From the NCBI GenBank assembly GCA_900538385.1, contig UWSO01000027.1, forward strand, positions 1 through 28,936: a DNA stretch of 28,936 bases. Direction: 5' to 3'. A program made the translations under genes and the position numbers. Of the stretch, positions 13,890 through 22,354 are shown piece after piece. Every line of letters starts with the position of its first letter. Position 1 is the first letter of the stretch. The stretch is from an uncultured Porphyromonas sp. Its GTDB lineage: Bacteria > Bacteroidota > Bacteroidia > Bacteroidales > Porphyromonadaceae. The notes below the pieces were generated by a model. That model ran no database searches. It saw only the letters and a list, made by a program, of their open reading frames with translations, and was not told where the DNA came from.

Positions 13890-16881
13890 TGACAACTTTC
13901 TCTCGCTGGTCGTTAGTCGACTACTCGCTAGTGGCATTCCCCTAAGAGAGCAGCTGCTGGTGGTACCGACAAAGCGTTCAGGCACTTTTCTACAGCGTCA
14001 GTTAGTTGCACAACTTCAGTGTGCGCCTGCGACCATCTTGCCTCGTATCGTCACCATCGATGAGTGGATCACTGAGATGAGCGGGCGGATCATCCTAGAC
14101 AATACGGCTCTTGTCTCGATACTCTATGAGGTCTACGCAACGTATCTGGCTAAGCAGGAAGAGGAAAAGCCAGCAGCAGATCAGTTGCTCCGCTTGAGTC
14201 AGACGGAGCGCATGCTGCGAGACTTCCAGGATATGGATCTAGCCTTGGCAAATGTGGAGATGCTCTTGGGAAATCTCGAGGAGCTGGATGCCTTTGACGA
14301 TTACTCCTTCCTAACAGAAGAGGAACGTAAAGCAATCAAAGAGTTTTGGCGCACGCTTTCCAGTAAAGATCTTGAGGGTCCACAAGAAGAGTACCTTCAC
14401 TTTTCCGCCATATGGCGAGACGTTTATCGACTATTTAATGAGCGTTTAGCAGCGCTTGGGGTCGCTTATAGAGCTGCTGCCTATAGGCTTGTTGCGGGGA
14501 AGGACTTCACAGAGGAGGATCTACTCAGAGCTCTAAGTCGTCATAGTGGCTCGAAGATCAGCTTGGTCACCTTCGTCGGGCTTTACAACCTCACGCCAGC
14601 GGAGCAGACAATCATCAAGAAGCTCCAGAGAGCCAATGCGGATGCGCTAAAGGTGCAGCTCTACTGGCAGAGAGTCTCTCTAGACGCTACGGATGAATTT
14701 ACAGAGCATCTCTATCGTACAATCGGAGAAAACGTAAGGCTCCTTGGTGGAGATGTCTTAGGCGGGGAGGTCGCTCGTGTATATTCGCCAGAGATACAGC
14801 TTCTCTCGCTCAACTCTACCATTCTCCAGCCACAGGTGGTCAACAGTCTCATTGCTGAGATTGTCAGAGAAGACGCTACAGCGCTTGAGGAGCTACGCAT
14901 AGCCATTGTGCTTAACGATGAGAAGACGCTTATCCCTCTGATGAACTCGCTCAAGCAGCCAACCTGCACGTCGCTCAATGTGACGATGGGCTACCCCCTC
15001 CAGTACACCTCTGTGGCAACTTGGGTACGCAGATACCTTAATATCTTTGGTCTTGTTGCTCCCTTGGAGAGAAAAGTGGAGCGTGTCAAGATCACTTGTT
15101 CACGTCTGCAGCTTTGGCTGACCGCACCCTTGACGCGAAAGCTCTTCGGTGAGTTAACAACTGCCTTGGTGGACCAGATAGCACTACACCACTACGCCAT
15201 CACAGCGTCAGAGCTTCGCAAGATAATAGAGGAGGTTACGAAAGATGCTGATGTTGCGGTACGACAGCCTCTCCTGGATCTACTGACACCCAGCCTCACA
15301 GGCAGAGAGCTACTCGGTCGTGTGAGACAACAGCTAGAGTTGCTCAAAGGGACCTCGTCAGCACCTGAGGAAGATGAGGACGAGACTGCTGACGAGCCAA
15401 TAGATCAAGTGATCCTCTCGGAAGCGCTCGACCAAATCATCCGCTATGTTACGCAGGTCTCTAACCTGCTACAACCGAATGAGAGTGACCGGCATCTGCT
15501 AGACACCCCGCAGCATGTAGCCTATCTCTTGGAGCAACTGATGGCTGTGGGGAGCATCCCCTTCGAAGGGGCTCCGCTAGAAGGCTTGCAGGTGATGGGC
15601 TTCTTGGAGACCCGTACGCTGACCTTTGACTATGTGATCATGCTCAATGTGCAGGAAGGTGATCTGCCTAAGTCGAGCCATACGACGACGCTTATCCCTG
15701 ATATGCTGCGGAGAGCCTTTGGTATGACCACTTACCGCACCGAAGACGATACCAATGCTTACCACTTCTATCGCCTTATACAAGGAGCTAAGAGGGTCTA
15801 TCTACTTCAAGATACACGCCCTAAGAGTATCTCCTCGATGGAGCCTTCGCGCTATGTGGATCAGATACGTTATCTGACGAACTTACCACTCGATGAGCTT
15901 GCTTATGCAGACCCTTTGGAGGCTAGAGACGAGACAGTACCTCTCATTACAGGCAAAAACGAGGCGGTGCATCGCTACATGGAGCAGATAGCGACGGGCG
16001 AGAAGACTTTTTCCCCATCCGATCTGATCACTTACTATAATTGTCCTTACCAGTTCTACCTCAAGAAGATAAAGGGTATCGGTGAGCCACGTCCTGAGCC
16101 GGGAGTCGTGACACAGATAGAGCTCGGCTCGATGGTGCATGCTTATCTGGAGTGGTTTTACAAAGAGCTAAAAGAGAAGCACGGAGATGCTATTCAGGAG
16201 AGTCATCTCGAGCACAAGGTGTGCCGTACGAAGTTAGTCGCGCTTTACAAGGATATTGTCTCTGACAAGAGTGCCCCAGATAACATCCTCCTGACAGACT
16301 TGGAGCGATACATCTACAAGGCTCTAGAGATAGATCGGCTCTTGCTAGGTTCAAATGGCACGCTCCAACTGCTGGCTAGTGAGACGAAGATGAGGAACGT
16401 CTCCTTTGAGTGGCAGCATAACGGCAAGAAGCATACGATACACCTTACAGGTCAGCCCGACCGAGTAGACAGAATCAGTGGGGGAGTGCGTCGCATCGTA
16501 GACTACAAGACAGGTGCCATCAGAAAGCCTAAAACAGCAGAGGAGCTAAATACAGAAACGCTCGATGGCTGGCGTCAGAATGGAGGCAATTGTAAGTTAG
16601 GAGGCTACATCCTACAGTCCTGTCTCTACGCTATGCTCTATGCACAGCAGGCGGAAGAAGCTATTAGCGAGATACAGCCTACACTCTATTCGCTAGCTCC
16701 AGCTATCCCAGCTAGTGAAGGGGCGATATATTTTAAGGACTTTATAGCCCTTGACGAAATCAAAGAGATTGTCACTCACTATCTGAGCATGTTAGTAGAT
16801 CCAGAGGGGGAGTTTGCTCAAACGACCGTACTGGACGTCTGTAAGTATTGCGACTACAAGACAATCTGTGGACGCAAGTAG
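13879..16881 (+). CDS. AddB-like PD-(D/E)XK nuclease / inactive helicase-fold protein
   Basis: 1000 residues. The C-terminal RecB-type nuclease domain begins near residue 715 (FSPSDLITYYNCPYQFYLKK) and contains GQPDRVDRI (about 857-865) and VDYKTG (D875, K877). Cysteines at 721 and in CKYCDYKTICGRK (988-999) form the C...CxxCxxxxxC pattern of the AddB Fe-S nuclease. The N-terminal two thirds resembles a UvrD-like helicase that lost ATP binding: the Walker A position reads VVPTKRSGTFLQRQL, without GKT. By analogy it acts with an AddA helicase-nuclease in double-strand-break resection. No addA is in the window. Confidence 0.85.
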   Translation: MDSNDNFLSLVVSRLLASGIPLREQLLVVPTKRSGTFLQRQLVAQLQCAPATILPRIVTIDEWITEMSGRIILDNTALVSILYEVYATYLAKQEEEKPAADQLLRLSQTERMLRDFQDMDLALANVEMLLGNLEELDAFDDYSFLTEEERKAIKEFWRTLSSKDLEGPQEEYLHFSAIWRDVYRLFNERLAALGVAYRAAAYRLVAGKDFTEEDLLRALSRHSGSKISLVTFVGLYNLTPAEQTIIKKLQRANADALKVQLYWQRVSLDATDEFTEHLYRTIGENVRLLGGDVLGGEVARVYSPEIQLLSLNSTILQPQVVNSLIAEIVREDATALEELRIAIVLNDEKTLIPLMNSLKQPTCTSLNVTMGYPLQYTSVATWVRRYLNIFGLVAPLERKVERVKITCSRLQLWLTAPLTRKLFGELTTALVDQIALHHYAITASELRKIIEEVTKDADVAVRQPLLDLLTPSLTGRELLGRVRQQLELLKGTSSAPEEDEDETADEPIDQVILSEALDQIIRYVTQVSNLLQPNESDRHLLDTPQHVAYLLEQLMAVGSIPFEGAPLEGLQVMGFLETRTLTFDYVIMLNVQEGDLPKSSHTTTLIPDMLRRAFGMTTYRTEDDTNAYHFYRLIQGAKRVYLLQDTRPKSISSMEPSRYVDQIRYLTNLPLDELAYADPLEARDETVPLITGKNEAVHRYMEQIATGEKTFSPSDLITYYNCPYQFYLKKIKGIGEPRPEPGVVTQIELGSMVHAYLEWFYKELKEKHGDAIQESHLEHKVCRTKLVALYKDIVSDKSAPDNILLTDLERYIYKALEIDRLLLGSNGTLQLLASETKMRNVSFEWQHNGKKHTIHLTGQPDRVDRISGGVRRIVDYKTGAIRKPKTAEELNTETLDGWRQNGGNCKLGGYILQSCLYAMLYAQQAEEAISEIQPTLYSLAPAIPASEGAIYFKDFIALDEIKEIVTHYLSMLVDPEGEFAQTTVLDVCKYCDYKTICGRK

Positions 16882-16915
16882 TTGTACCATTTGGACACAT
16901 TATACATCACGCCAC

Positions 16916-18301
16916 ATGAAGACTAGAAGCCTGATCCTATCACTCCTCATACTCGTCAGCTCTGCCGTGACACTCTCAGCGCAGAGCATATTAGCTAGCC
17001 CAGGCAAGCTGAGCCAGCCCTACACTCCCATAGGGCAGCAGGTACAGCTCTTGGCTTATCATCCTGCTAGTGGAGAGGGGAGTGGCGATGTCTCCTTGAC
17101 CTTTCCCATAGCTGCGGGAGAGCAGCTCTACAGCTACACCACCTCGATACAGGAGGCGCAGCCGGTCGCTACGGCGCAGTATGCGGGTACAACCGTTACC
17201 GTGCCAAATGCGCAGCTGGAGTGCGGTTACTTCACCGCTCAGCCAAGTCAGATCATGATGACACGGGCCTATTACTGGGTCTTTGACTACAGCCGTGTCT
17301 CTCTACGAAATCTCACTCTGACAGCGGACTACGATGCTGCTGAGCCTTGCCAGCAGGTGACACTCACCCTCTCTCGTCCGCTCGCTCCCATATCTTATCA
17401 TACGCTACAAGGCGCTACCATGCAGGCGGATCGTGGCTTAGTAGTGCGCTATCAAGACTTAGTCTACAAGGAGGAGACTCACGCCTTCACCGTAGAGCAA
17501 AAGGAAGAGCAGCTCCCCGAGACCAATGGAGGCTCATGGCACCTGATAGCTCCGCTGACGGACACCTCTTTTGCTATCATCGGCGACCGCTTTACCGAGG
17601 ATGTCTCCAATCAGTACGGCTTGCCCATAGAGAGTCCTGTGCTACAAGCTCGTCGTGTCGAGCTACACGCTCGATATCGGTTGCTTAGCTCTGGGCAGTC
17701 GCAGGCGGCGGACTCGACCGCAAGCAATGCGGGGCAGCTCCCTTCCAGTCTCTCGGCTCCCGCCACGGTGGAGATTGATTTGGTCGCTAATGAGCCTGCT
17801 ACAGTGCTTTACCAAATCATCATCGCTGATGGCGCCTCCAGCTCGGAGGACGCTCCCGTGGTGATGCAGTTCAACGGACGCAAAGCTCAGTATACCTTTG
17901 ACAAGATGGGTACTTATACGTTGTATGGCAAGGCGAGTGATCGTACAGCCAGTTGCACAGCCACCTCTCAGCCCGCTGTGGTAACGGTGCAAAGCTCTAG
18001 GCTAGAGGTGCCGAACGTCTTTACTCCCTTTAGCAGTCCTGGAGTCAATGACCTCTTTCAGGTGGTGCATCAGTCGCTTATCTCTTTCGAAGGACGCATC
18101 TACGACTCTTGGGGCGGACTGATCTATAGCTGGAATGATCCCAATGGTGGCTGGGACGGCACCTGTCGAGGCAAGCCCGTGCCGAGCGGGGTCTACTACT
18201 ACGTCATCACCGCTGAGGGCGCCGATGGCGTGCAGTACCATAAGAGTGGAGATGTCAATATCCTAGAGAGCGACTTCTCGCAGCAGCCCAACTTCAACTA
18301 A
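16916..18301 (+). CDS. Secreted protein with T9SS type B sorting domain
   Basis: 461 residues from ATG 16916 (MKTRSLILSLLILVSSAVTLSAQ, a clear signal peptide); an upstream start would run inside the nuclease gene. Residues 25-290 are unrecognised, threonine/serine-rich and predicted beta-rich. A PKD-like segment follows (about 282-350). The last 100 residues (VPNVFTPFSSPGVNDLFQV ... RIYDSWGGLIYSWN ... GGWDGTCRGKPVPSGVYYYVI) are the gliding-motility-associated/type B C-terminal signal that directs export by the type IX secretion system. The cargo function is unknown. It begins 34 bp after the nuclease gene. Confidence 0.85.
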   Translation: MKTRSLILSLLILVSSAVTLSAQSILASPGKLSQPYTPIGQQVQLLAYHPASGEGSGDVSLTFPIAAGEQLYSYTTSIQEAQPVATAQYAGTTVTVPNAQLECGYFTAQPSQIMMTRAYYWVFDYSRVSLRNLTLTADYDAAEPCQQVTLTLSRPLAPISYHTLQGATMQADRGLVVRYQDLVYKEETHAFTVEQKEEQLPETNGGSWHLIAPLTDTSFAIIGDRFTEDVSNQYGLPIESPVLQARRVELHARYRLLSSGQSQAADSTASNAGQLPSSLSAPATVEIDLVANEPATVLYQIIIADGASSSEDAPVVMQFNGRKAQYTFDKMGTYTLYGKASDRTASCTATSQPAVVTVQSSRLEVPNVFTPFSSPGVNDLFQVVHQSLISFEGRIYDSWGGLIYSWNDPNGGWDGTCRGKPVPSGVYYYVITAEGADGVQYHKSGDVNILESDFSQQPNFN

Positions 18302-18319
18302 TCTGAGGAAGCCTTACCG

Positions 18320-18934
18320 ATGAAAGACTTTTACCACACCATCCAGTCGCCAGCCATTGACGAGCAAAACATTCAGCGGAGCCGCTTCATCGGTTACTGC
18401 TATCCGGTCGCTAGTGCTGAGGAAGCTCTAGAGTGTGTCTCCGAGCTTCGCAAGGAGCACTACAGTGCGACGCACGTCTGCTGGGCTTACTCGATCTATG
18501 GAAATGAGGAGTACGAGACACGCTCCAACGATGACGGAGAGCCATCAGGCACTGCGGGCAAGCCTATCCTAGGACGCTTACTCTCTCGTGACTTAACCAA
18601 CGTGGTCGTGGCAGTCGTCCGTTACTTTGGCGGGGTCAAACTCGGTACTAGTGGACTGATTGATGCTTACCGCTCTACGACCGAGTTAGCTCTAGACAAG
18701 GCAACAGTCAGAGAGGTTATCCTATATGGTCGTGTCACGCTCAGCTTCCAGATGGATCTGATGGGACCCGTAATGCTCCTTGTTAAGAACCACGGTGCAG
18801 AGATCATCGCTCAGGACTACACCTCTCAGTACCATCTCACGATACAGCTACGACAAGGCGATATGCCTTCGTTTGTTGCAGCGGCAGGGGAGATCTATGG
18901 GGTCACACTGCAAGAAGAGCAAGATATAGAATAA
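18320..18934 (+). CDS. IMPACT/YigZ-family protein
   Basis: 204 residues. The N-terminal UPF0029 domain is clear: RSRFIGYCYPV, HYSATHVCWAY, SNDDGEPSGTAGKPIL and VVAVVRYFGGVKLGTSGLIDAYR are the family hallmark. The C-terminal part (LSFQMDLMGPVMLLVKNHGAEI) is the EF-G-V-like domain of YigZ. Eukaryotic IMPACT modulates Gcn2; the bacterial role is undefined, with nucleic-acid or ribosome interaction proposed for the fold. It starts 18 bp after the T9SS cargo gene. Confidence 0.93.
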   Translation: MKDFYHTIQSPAIDEQNIQRSRFIGYCYPVASAEEALECVSELRKEHYSATHVCWAYSIYGNEEYETRSNDDGEPSGTAGKPILGRLLSRDLTNVVVAVVRYFGGVKLGTSGLIDAYRSTTELALDKATVREVILYGRVTLSFQMDLMGPVMLLVKNHGAEIIAQDYTSQYHLTIQLRQGDMPSFVAAAGEIYGVTLQEEQDIE

Positions 18935-18964
18935 GTCCGCATACTCATAAAAGCTTTGTAGACA

Positions 18965-18993
18965 ACTGCTTTCTCCGTTTAGATCGGAGCAGT
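18965..18993 (+). other. Bulged hairpin between yigZ-like gene and rsmI
   Basis: ACTG[CTTT]CTCCG (18965-18977) pairs with CGGAGCAGT (18985-18993) around loop TTTAGAT. No T-run follows directly, although GTTTTTTGT occurs at 19011-19019. It could be a weak terminator of the upstream unit. Confidence 0.3.
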
Positions 18994-19018
18994 AATGCTA
19001 GATTCCACGAGTTTTTTG

Positions 19019-19026
19019 TAAGTTTG
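19019..19026 (+). promoter_or_regulatory. -7 element upstream of rsmI
   Basis: TAAGTTTG fits TAnnTTTG, but no convincing TTG lies 19-20 bp upstream. If used, transcription would begin near 19033, leaving about 39 nt before the ATG at 19072. Confidence 0.4.
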
Positions 19027-19071
19027 CACTGTAATTGTCTATTGACAAGTCAAGAACGCAGTATAACTACA

Positions 19072-19803
19072 ATGGCTCAACTAACGGTCGTACCGACCCC
19101 TATAGGTAATCTGGGAGACATCACCCTACGTGGATTAGAAGCTCTACGTGAGGCTGATCTGATCCTTGCCGAGGACACACGTACCTCCTCCGTATTGCTG
19201 CGGCACTACGAGATAGCGAAGCCTATGGAGAGCCACCATAAGTTCAACGAATACAAGACCTCCGAGCGACTAGCTCAGCGCATTGCCGAGGGTACCTCCG
19301 TCGCGCTCATCAGCGACGCCGGTACGCCAGGCATCAATGATCCAGGAGCTATGCTCATACGAGCTTGCATAGATGCAGGCGTGACGGTCACCTGCCTGCC
19401 AGGAGCCACCGCTTTCGTTCCTGCATTAGTTGCTAGTGGATTAGACACGACACGCTTTTGCTATGAGGGCTTTCTCCCCGTCAAGAAGGGGCGGCAGACA
19501 CTCCTTACGGCACTAGCTACCGAGACACGAACCATCATCATATATGAGTCGCCATACCGAGTCTGTCGTACGCTGGCGGACTTAATCACATACTTCGGCG
19601 CCGAGCGACAGGCGGCTACCTGTCGTGAGCTGTCGAAGCTACACGAAGAGGTGCGGCGAGGCACGCTACAAGAGCTGAGCGACCACTTTGCAGAGACAGC
19701 TCCTCGCGGGGAGTTTGTTATCGTCGTAGCTGGTGCTACGCCCATCAAGGACTCTAAAAATAACAGTAAACACATAACAGAAGATACAACTATACAATTA
19801 TGA
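19072..19803 (+). CDS. rsmI: 16S rRNA (cytidine1402-2'-O)-methyltransferase
   Basis: 243 residues from ATG 19072 (MAQLTVVPTPIGNLGDITLR). The upstream in-frame start overlaps the -7 element. It belongs to the tetrapyrrole-methylase fold: VVPTPIGNLGDITLRGLEAL, LAEDTRTS, SDAGTPGINDPG and LPGATAFVPALVASGL are all family blocks. It modifies C1402 in the decoding centre. The C-terminal part after VAGATPI is short. It overlaps the lipoprotein gene by 4 bases (ATGA, 19800-19803), so translation is probably coupled. Confidence 0.96.
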   Translation: MAQLTVVPTPIGNLGDITLRGLEALREADLILAEDTRTSSVLLRHYEIAKPMESHHKFNEYKTSERLAQRIAEGTSVALISDAGTPGINDPGAMLIRACIDAGVTVTCLPGATAFVPALVASGLDTTRFCYEGFLPVKKGRQTLLTALATETRTIIIYESPYRVCRTLADLITYFGAERQAATCRELSKLHEEVRRGTLQELSDHFAETAPRGEFVIVVAGATPIKDSKNNSKHITEDTTIQL

Positions 19804-20651
19804 AACAGTCACTATCTCTCACTTTATCAGCATTGGTAGTAGTGCTACTGATGCTCACCGCTTGCGGTAAAAACAGTAAGCAGGAAGAAGAGCGACAGAA
19901 GGAGCTCACCGAACTGCAGTCTCTCCGCACGCAAGTTGCTGAGCAGGATTCACTAATCAACATGGTGATCCAAAACTTTGCTCAGATACAGCAACTAGAG
20001 GGCATGATATCGCTAGATAGCAATAGCGAGGTGCCCCAGTCTCAGCGTGCTAAGATCGAGGACAATCTGCGTCTTATCAATGAGAAGCTGGAGTCTAACC
20101 GTCAGACCATCGACCTCCTCAACAAGAAGCTCGCTCAGTCTGGAAACAAAAACAGCTCCCTACAGCGCACCATCGGCACGCTACAAGAGCAGCTCAACGC
20201 TAAGAATGCTGAGATCCTAGATCTCACCGAGGAGCTCAAGCGCAAGAACTACGCTATCGGTGTCCTCGACTCTATGGTCACAGACCTGCACAGCAATGTG
20301 GAGAATCTAAGCAAGACCTCTGCAGCCCAGCAAGCTGAGCTAGAGCGTCAGGACGCTGCCCTCAACACCGTACGCTATTGTATTGGTACCTCTCGCGACC
20401 TTAAGGATATGAACATCATCCGCAATGGTGAGGTCGTCACAGAGGGCTATCAGTCAGACTACTTCACGCAGATTGATCTACGCAAGGTTACTTCGATACC
20501 GCTCTATGAAAAGAGAGCAGAGCTCAAGACGAAGCACCCTGGGTCTAGCTACAAGCTGGTCAAGGGAGAGGACAAGATGCTAACCCTAGAGATCACTAAT
20601 CCTAAAGAGTTCTGGAGCCTCTCTAAGATACTTGTCATACAGATCTACTAA
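19800..20651 (+). CDS. Lipoprotein with long coiled coil
   Basis: 283 residues. Lipobox LMLTACG puts the lipidated cysteine at residue 22, followed by a charged stretch (GKNSKQEEERQKE). Residues about 28-185 are heptad-rich with almost no Pro or Gly (QEEERQKELTELQSLRTQV, INEKLESNRQTIDLLNKKL), a long coiled coil. A compact domain of ~95 residues follows (TVRYCIGTSRDLKDMNIIRN ... SYKLVKGEDKMLTLEITNPKEFW). It resembles Bacteroidota lipoproteins annotated only as hypothetical. It is envelope anchored; the function is unknown. Confidence 0.8.
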   Translation: MKQSLSLTLSALVVVLLMLTACGKNSKQEEERQKELTELQSLRTQVAEQDSLINMVIQNFAQIQQLEGMISLDSNSEVPQSQRAKIEDNLRLINEKLESNRQTIDLLNKKLAQSGNKNSSLQRTIGTLQEQLNAKNAEILDLTEELKRKNYAIGVLDSMVTDLHSNVENLSKTSAAQQAELERQDAALNTVRYCIGTSRDLKDMNIIRNGEVVTEGYQSDYFTQIDLRKVTSIPLYEKRAELKTKHPGSSYKLVKGEDKMLTLEITNPKEFWSLSKILVIQIY

Positions 20652-20678
20652 TCTGTCTCCTGACACATTATTAATGCA

Positions 20679-20709
20679 AAAGGGGAGGTGCCTAAGACAC
20701 CTCCCCTTT
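20679..20709 (+). terminator. Strong terminator after the lipoprotein gene
   Basis: Perfect 12-bp stem AAAGGGGAGGTG (20679-20690) / CACCTCCCCTTT (20698-20709) with a 7-nt loop. The arm ends supply an A-run and a short T-run, so it may work in both directions. Confidence 0.85.
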
Positions 20710-20746
20710 GAAGTTTATGAGACTCATCTCTAGTTTGCGAGCAAAC
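20707..20746 (+). promoter_or_regulatory. Possible promoter and inverted repeat before the HAD gene
   Basis: TTTG (20707-20710), 20 bp, then TAGTTTG (20731-20737), one base short of TAnnTTTG. A perfect inverted repeat GTTTGC-GA-GCAAAC (20733-20746) ends two bases before the ATG at 20749. If the promoter is used, the mRNA would be almost leaderless and the -33 would sit in the terminator arm. Confidence 0.4.
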
Positions 20747-20748
20747 CT

Positions 20749-21477
20749 ATGAAGTACAAAGCACTACTCTTCGACCTTGATGACACGCTCTGGGCTACCT
20801 TTGACAATAATAAAGCTAGCCTGCACAGACTCTACGATGAGGAGGGGTGGGGCGCCTACTACGCCACCTTTGAGGACTACTTTGCCGTCTACTTCCCTCA
20901 TCAGGAGCAGCTCTGGGACGACTACCGCAAGGGGTATATCAGCAAGGAGCAGCTACTTCTAGATCGTCTGCGCTATCCTCTACGGGGACAAGTCTCGTGG
21001 AGCGACCAGCAGGTCAAGCTGCTCAACCAAAGGTTTATGCAGTACGTGCAGCAGCAGACAGGCCTTATACCGCATGCCCTAGAGGTACTCGCAGAGCTAC
21101 ATAGAGACTACACCATCTGTATCGTGAGTAATGGATTTGAAGAGACGCAGTATGGCAAGATCAACGGCTCGGGCTTGGCACCCTACATTGACAAAGTGAT
21201 ACTCGTCGACCATGTCGGTGTGCCTAAGCCTGCGCCTGAATTTCTAGACTACGCCTTGAAGGCAGTAGGCTGTAGCCGCCAGGAGGCACTCGTCATTGGG
21301 GACAGTTGGCCGAGCGACATCATTTGTGCCTTCAACAGTGGCATCGACTCCATCTGGTACAATCTATGGCAAGTCCCGATGCCCGAATATGACCAGCAGC
21401 AGCACTCCGTGCTTGAGATCAGAGATCTGCGGGAGCTGCGGCCCCTGCTCACACCGAGTACCGCTACACGCCTATGA
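20749..21477 (+). CDS. YjjG-family noncanonical pyrimidine nucleotidase (HAD)
   Basis: 242 residues. HAD superfamily: motif I LFDLDDTLW (nucleophile D9, acid D11), motif II SNGFEETQYGKI, the motif III lysine in VPKPAPEFLDYAL, and motif IV VIGDSWPSDI. Helical cap at about residues 17-95. The FDLDDTLW and NGFEETQ blocks are those of YjjG-type 5'-nucleotidases that remove noncanonical pyrimidine nucleotides. The substrate is inferred from family only. It overlaps recO by 4 bases (ATGA). Confidence 0.87.
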   Translation: MKYKALLFDLDDTLWATFDNNKASLHRLYDEEGWGAYYATFEDYFAVYFPHQEQLWDDYRKGYISKEQLLLDRLRYPLRGQVSWSDQQVKLLNQRFMQYVQQQTGLIPHALEVLAELHRDYTICIVSNGFEETQYGKINGSGLAPYIDKVILVDHVGVPKPAPEFLDYALKAVGCSRQEALVIGDSWPSDIICAFNSGIDSIWYNLWQVPMPEYDQQQHSVLEIRDLRELRPLLTPSTATRL

Positions 21478-22205
21478 TCACCACCGTCGAGGGCATCGTG
21501 CTGCGTGTCATCCCGTACTCAGACCGCTCACTCATAGCTACGCTCTACACCGACCTGTGGGGGGCTACAGCCTTCTCCGTACCCATCGGTGGCAGGAGCC
21601 GAGCGACGAGCAACCTCTTCCAACCGCTACGAGGTCTGCAGATTACAACCCCCTCGCCAGCCAGTCAGCCCGTCAAGCTCATTCGTCAGGTACAGCTCGT
21701 CCGTGGTACACTCCCCTTAGCTCAGTGGCCAGCCGCTAGCGGTTACTTCCTCTATCTATCCCAGCTCCTCAGAGAGCTGCTCGCACAGGAGCCAGAGGAT
21801 CTGAAGCTCTATACTATCGTCGTGCAAGCCTTAGACCAGCTAGACTGCATCGAGAGCCTTGAGGAGCTACAAGGCTTTGACCTAGCTCTGCTAACCTCCA
21901 TACTACGTACCAAAGGGTACCTCCCAGAGGGGCTAGAGATGCGAAGCCTTGACTTAGAAAGCCATAGGATACACTGGCTAGACCTCGAGCAATGGACGAT
22001 ACTCCCGCTCCAGACCGACTACTCCGTGCTGCTTACGCCAGAGCTCCAGAGTGCCTTACCGAGACTCCTGCGATACGACCTAGAGCACTTTGCACCGAAT
22101 AGCTTCTCGACCGAAGAGTACGAGACCCTGCGCAGGCTACTGCTCCACTTCACCGAGCTTCACTCTCCCTCCTTTCGTATCAAGCACATCCTGCCGCTCC
22201 CCTAA
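21474..22205 (+). CDS. recO: DNA repair protein RecO
   Basis: 243 residues. The N-terminal OB-fold begins TTVEGIVLRVIPYSDRSLIATLYT, matching the RecO pattern in which the protein turns a growing strand into a SSB/RecA mediator. The helical C-terminal domain includes YFLYLSQLLRELLAQEPEDLKLY and LDLALLTSIL-like helices. RecO helps RecR load RecA on SSB-coated single strands in gap repair. The family is poorly conserved; I rely on N-terminal blocks, length and helical organisation. It starts within the HAD stop. Confidence 0.85.
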   Translation: MITTVEGIVLRVIPYSDRSLIATLYTDLWGATAFSVPIGGRSRATSNLFQPLRGLQITTPSPASQPVKLIRQVQLVRGTLPLAQWPAASGYFLYLSQLLRELLAQEPEDLKLYTIVVQALDQLDCIESLEELQGFDLALLTSILRTKGYLPEGLEMRSLDLESHRIHWLDLEQWTILPLQTDYSVLLTPELQSALPRLLRYDLEHFAPNSFSTEEYETLRRLLLHFTELHSPSFRIKHILPLP

Positions 22206-22263
22206 GCTGTGGGAGACTTATCTCTCCGTACTCAAATACCAAGATGAAGACGTCAAGATGGTA

Positions 22264-22292
22264 AGAGTCAATCTCTTTTTTTAGATGACTCT
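22264..22292. other. Hairpin between recO and abiEii
   Basis: AGAGTC (22264-22269) and ATCT pair with AGAT and GACTCT (22287-22292), with one bulged A and a T-rich loop. It lies between convergent genes and could help end either transcript, but neither side has the classical T-tract after the stem. Confidence 0.3.
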
Positions 22293-22354
22293 ACTCCCCT
22301 CAGATTGAATGTCATACTCCAAAGCGGCTAGCGTCACAAGTAGTGATCCGTGCA

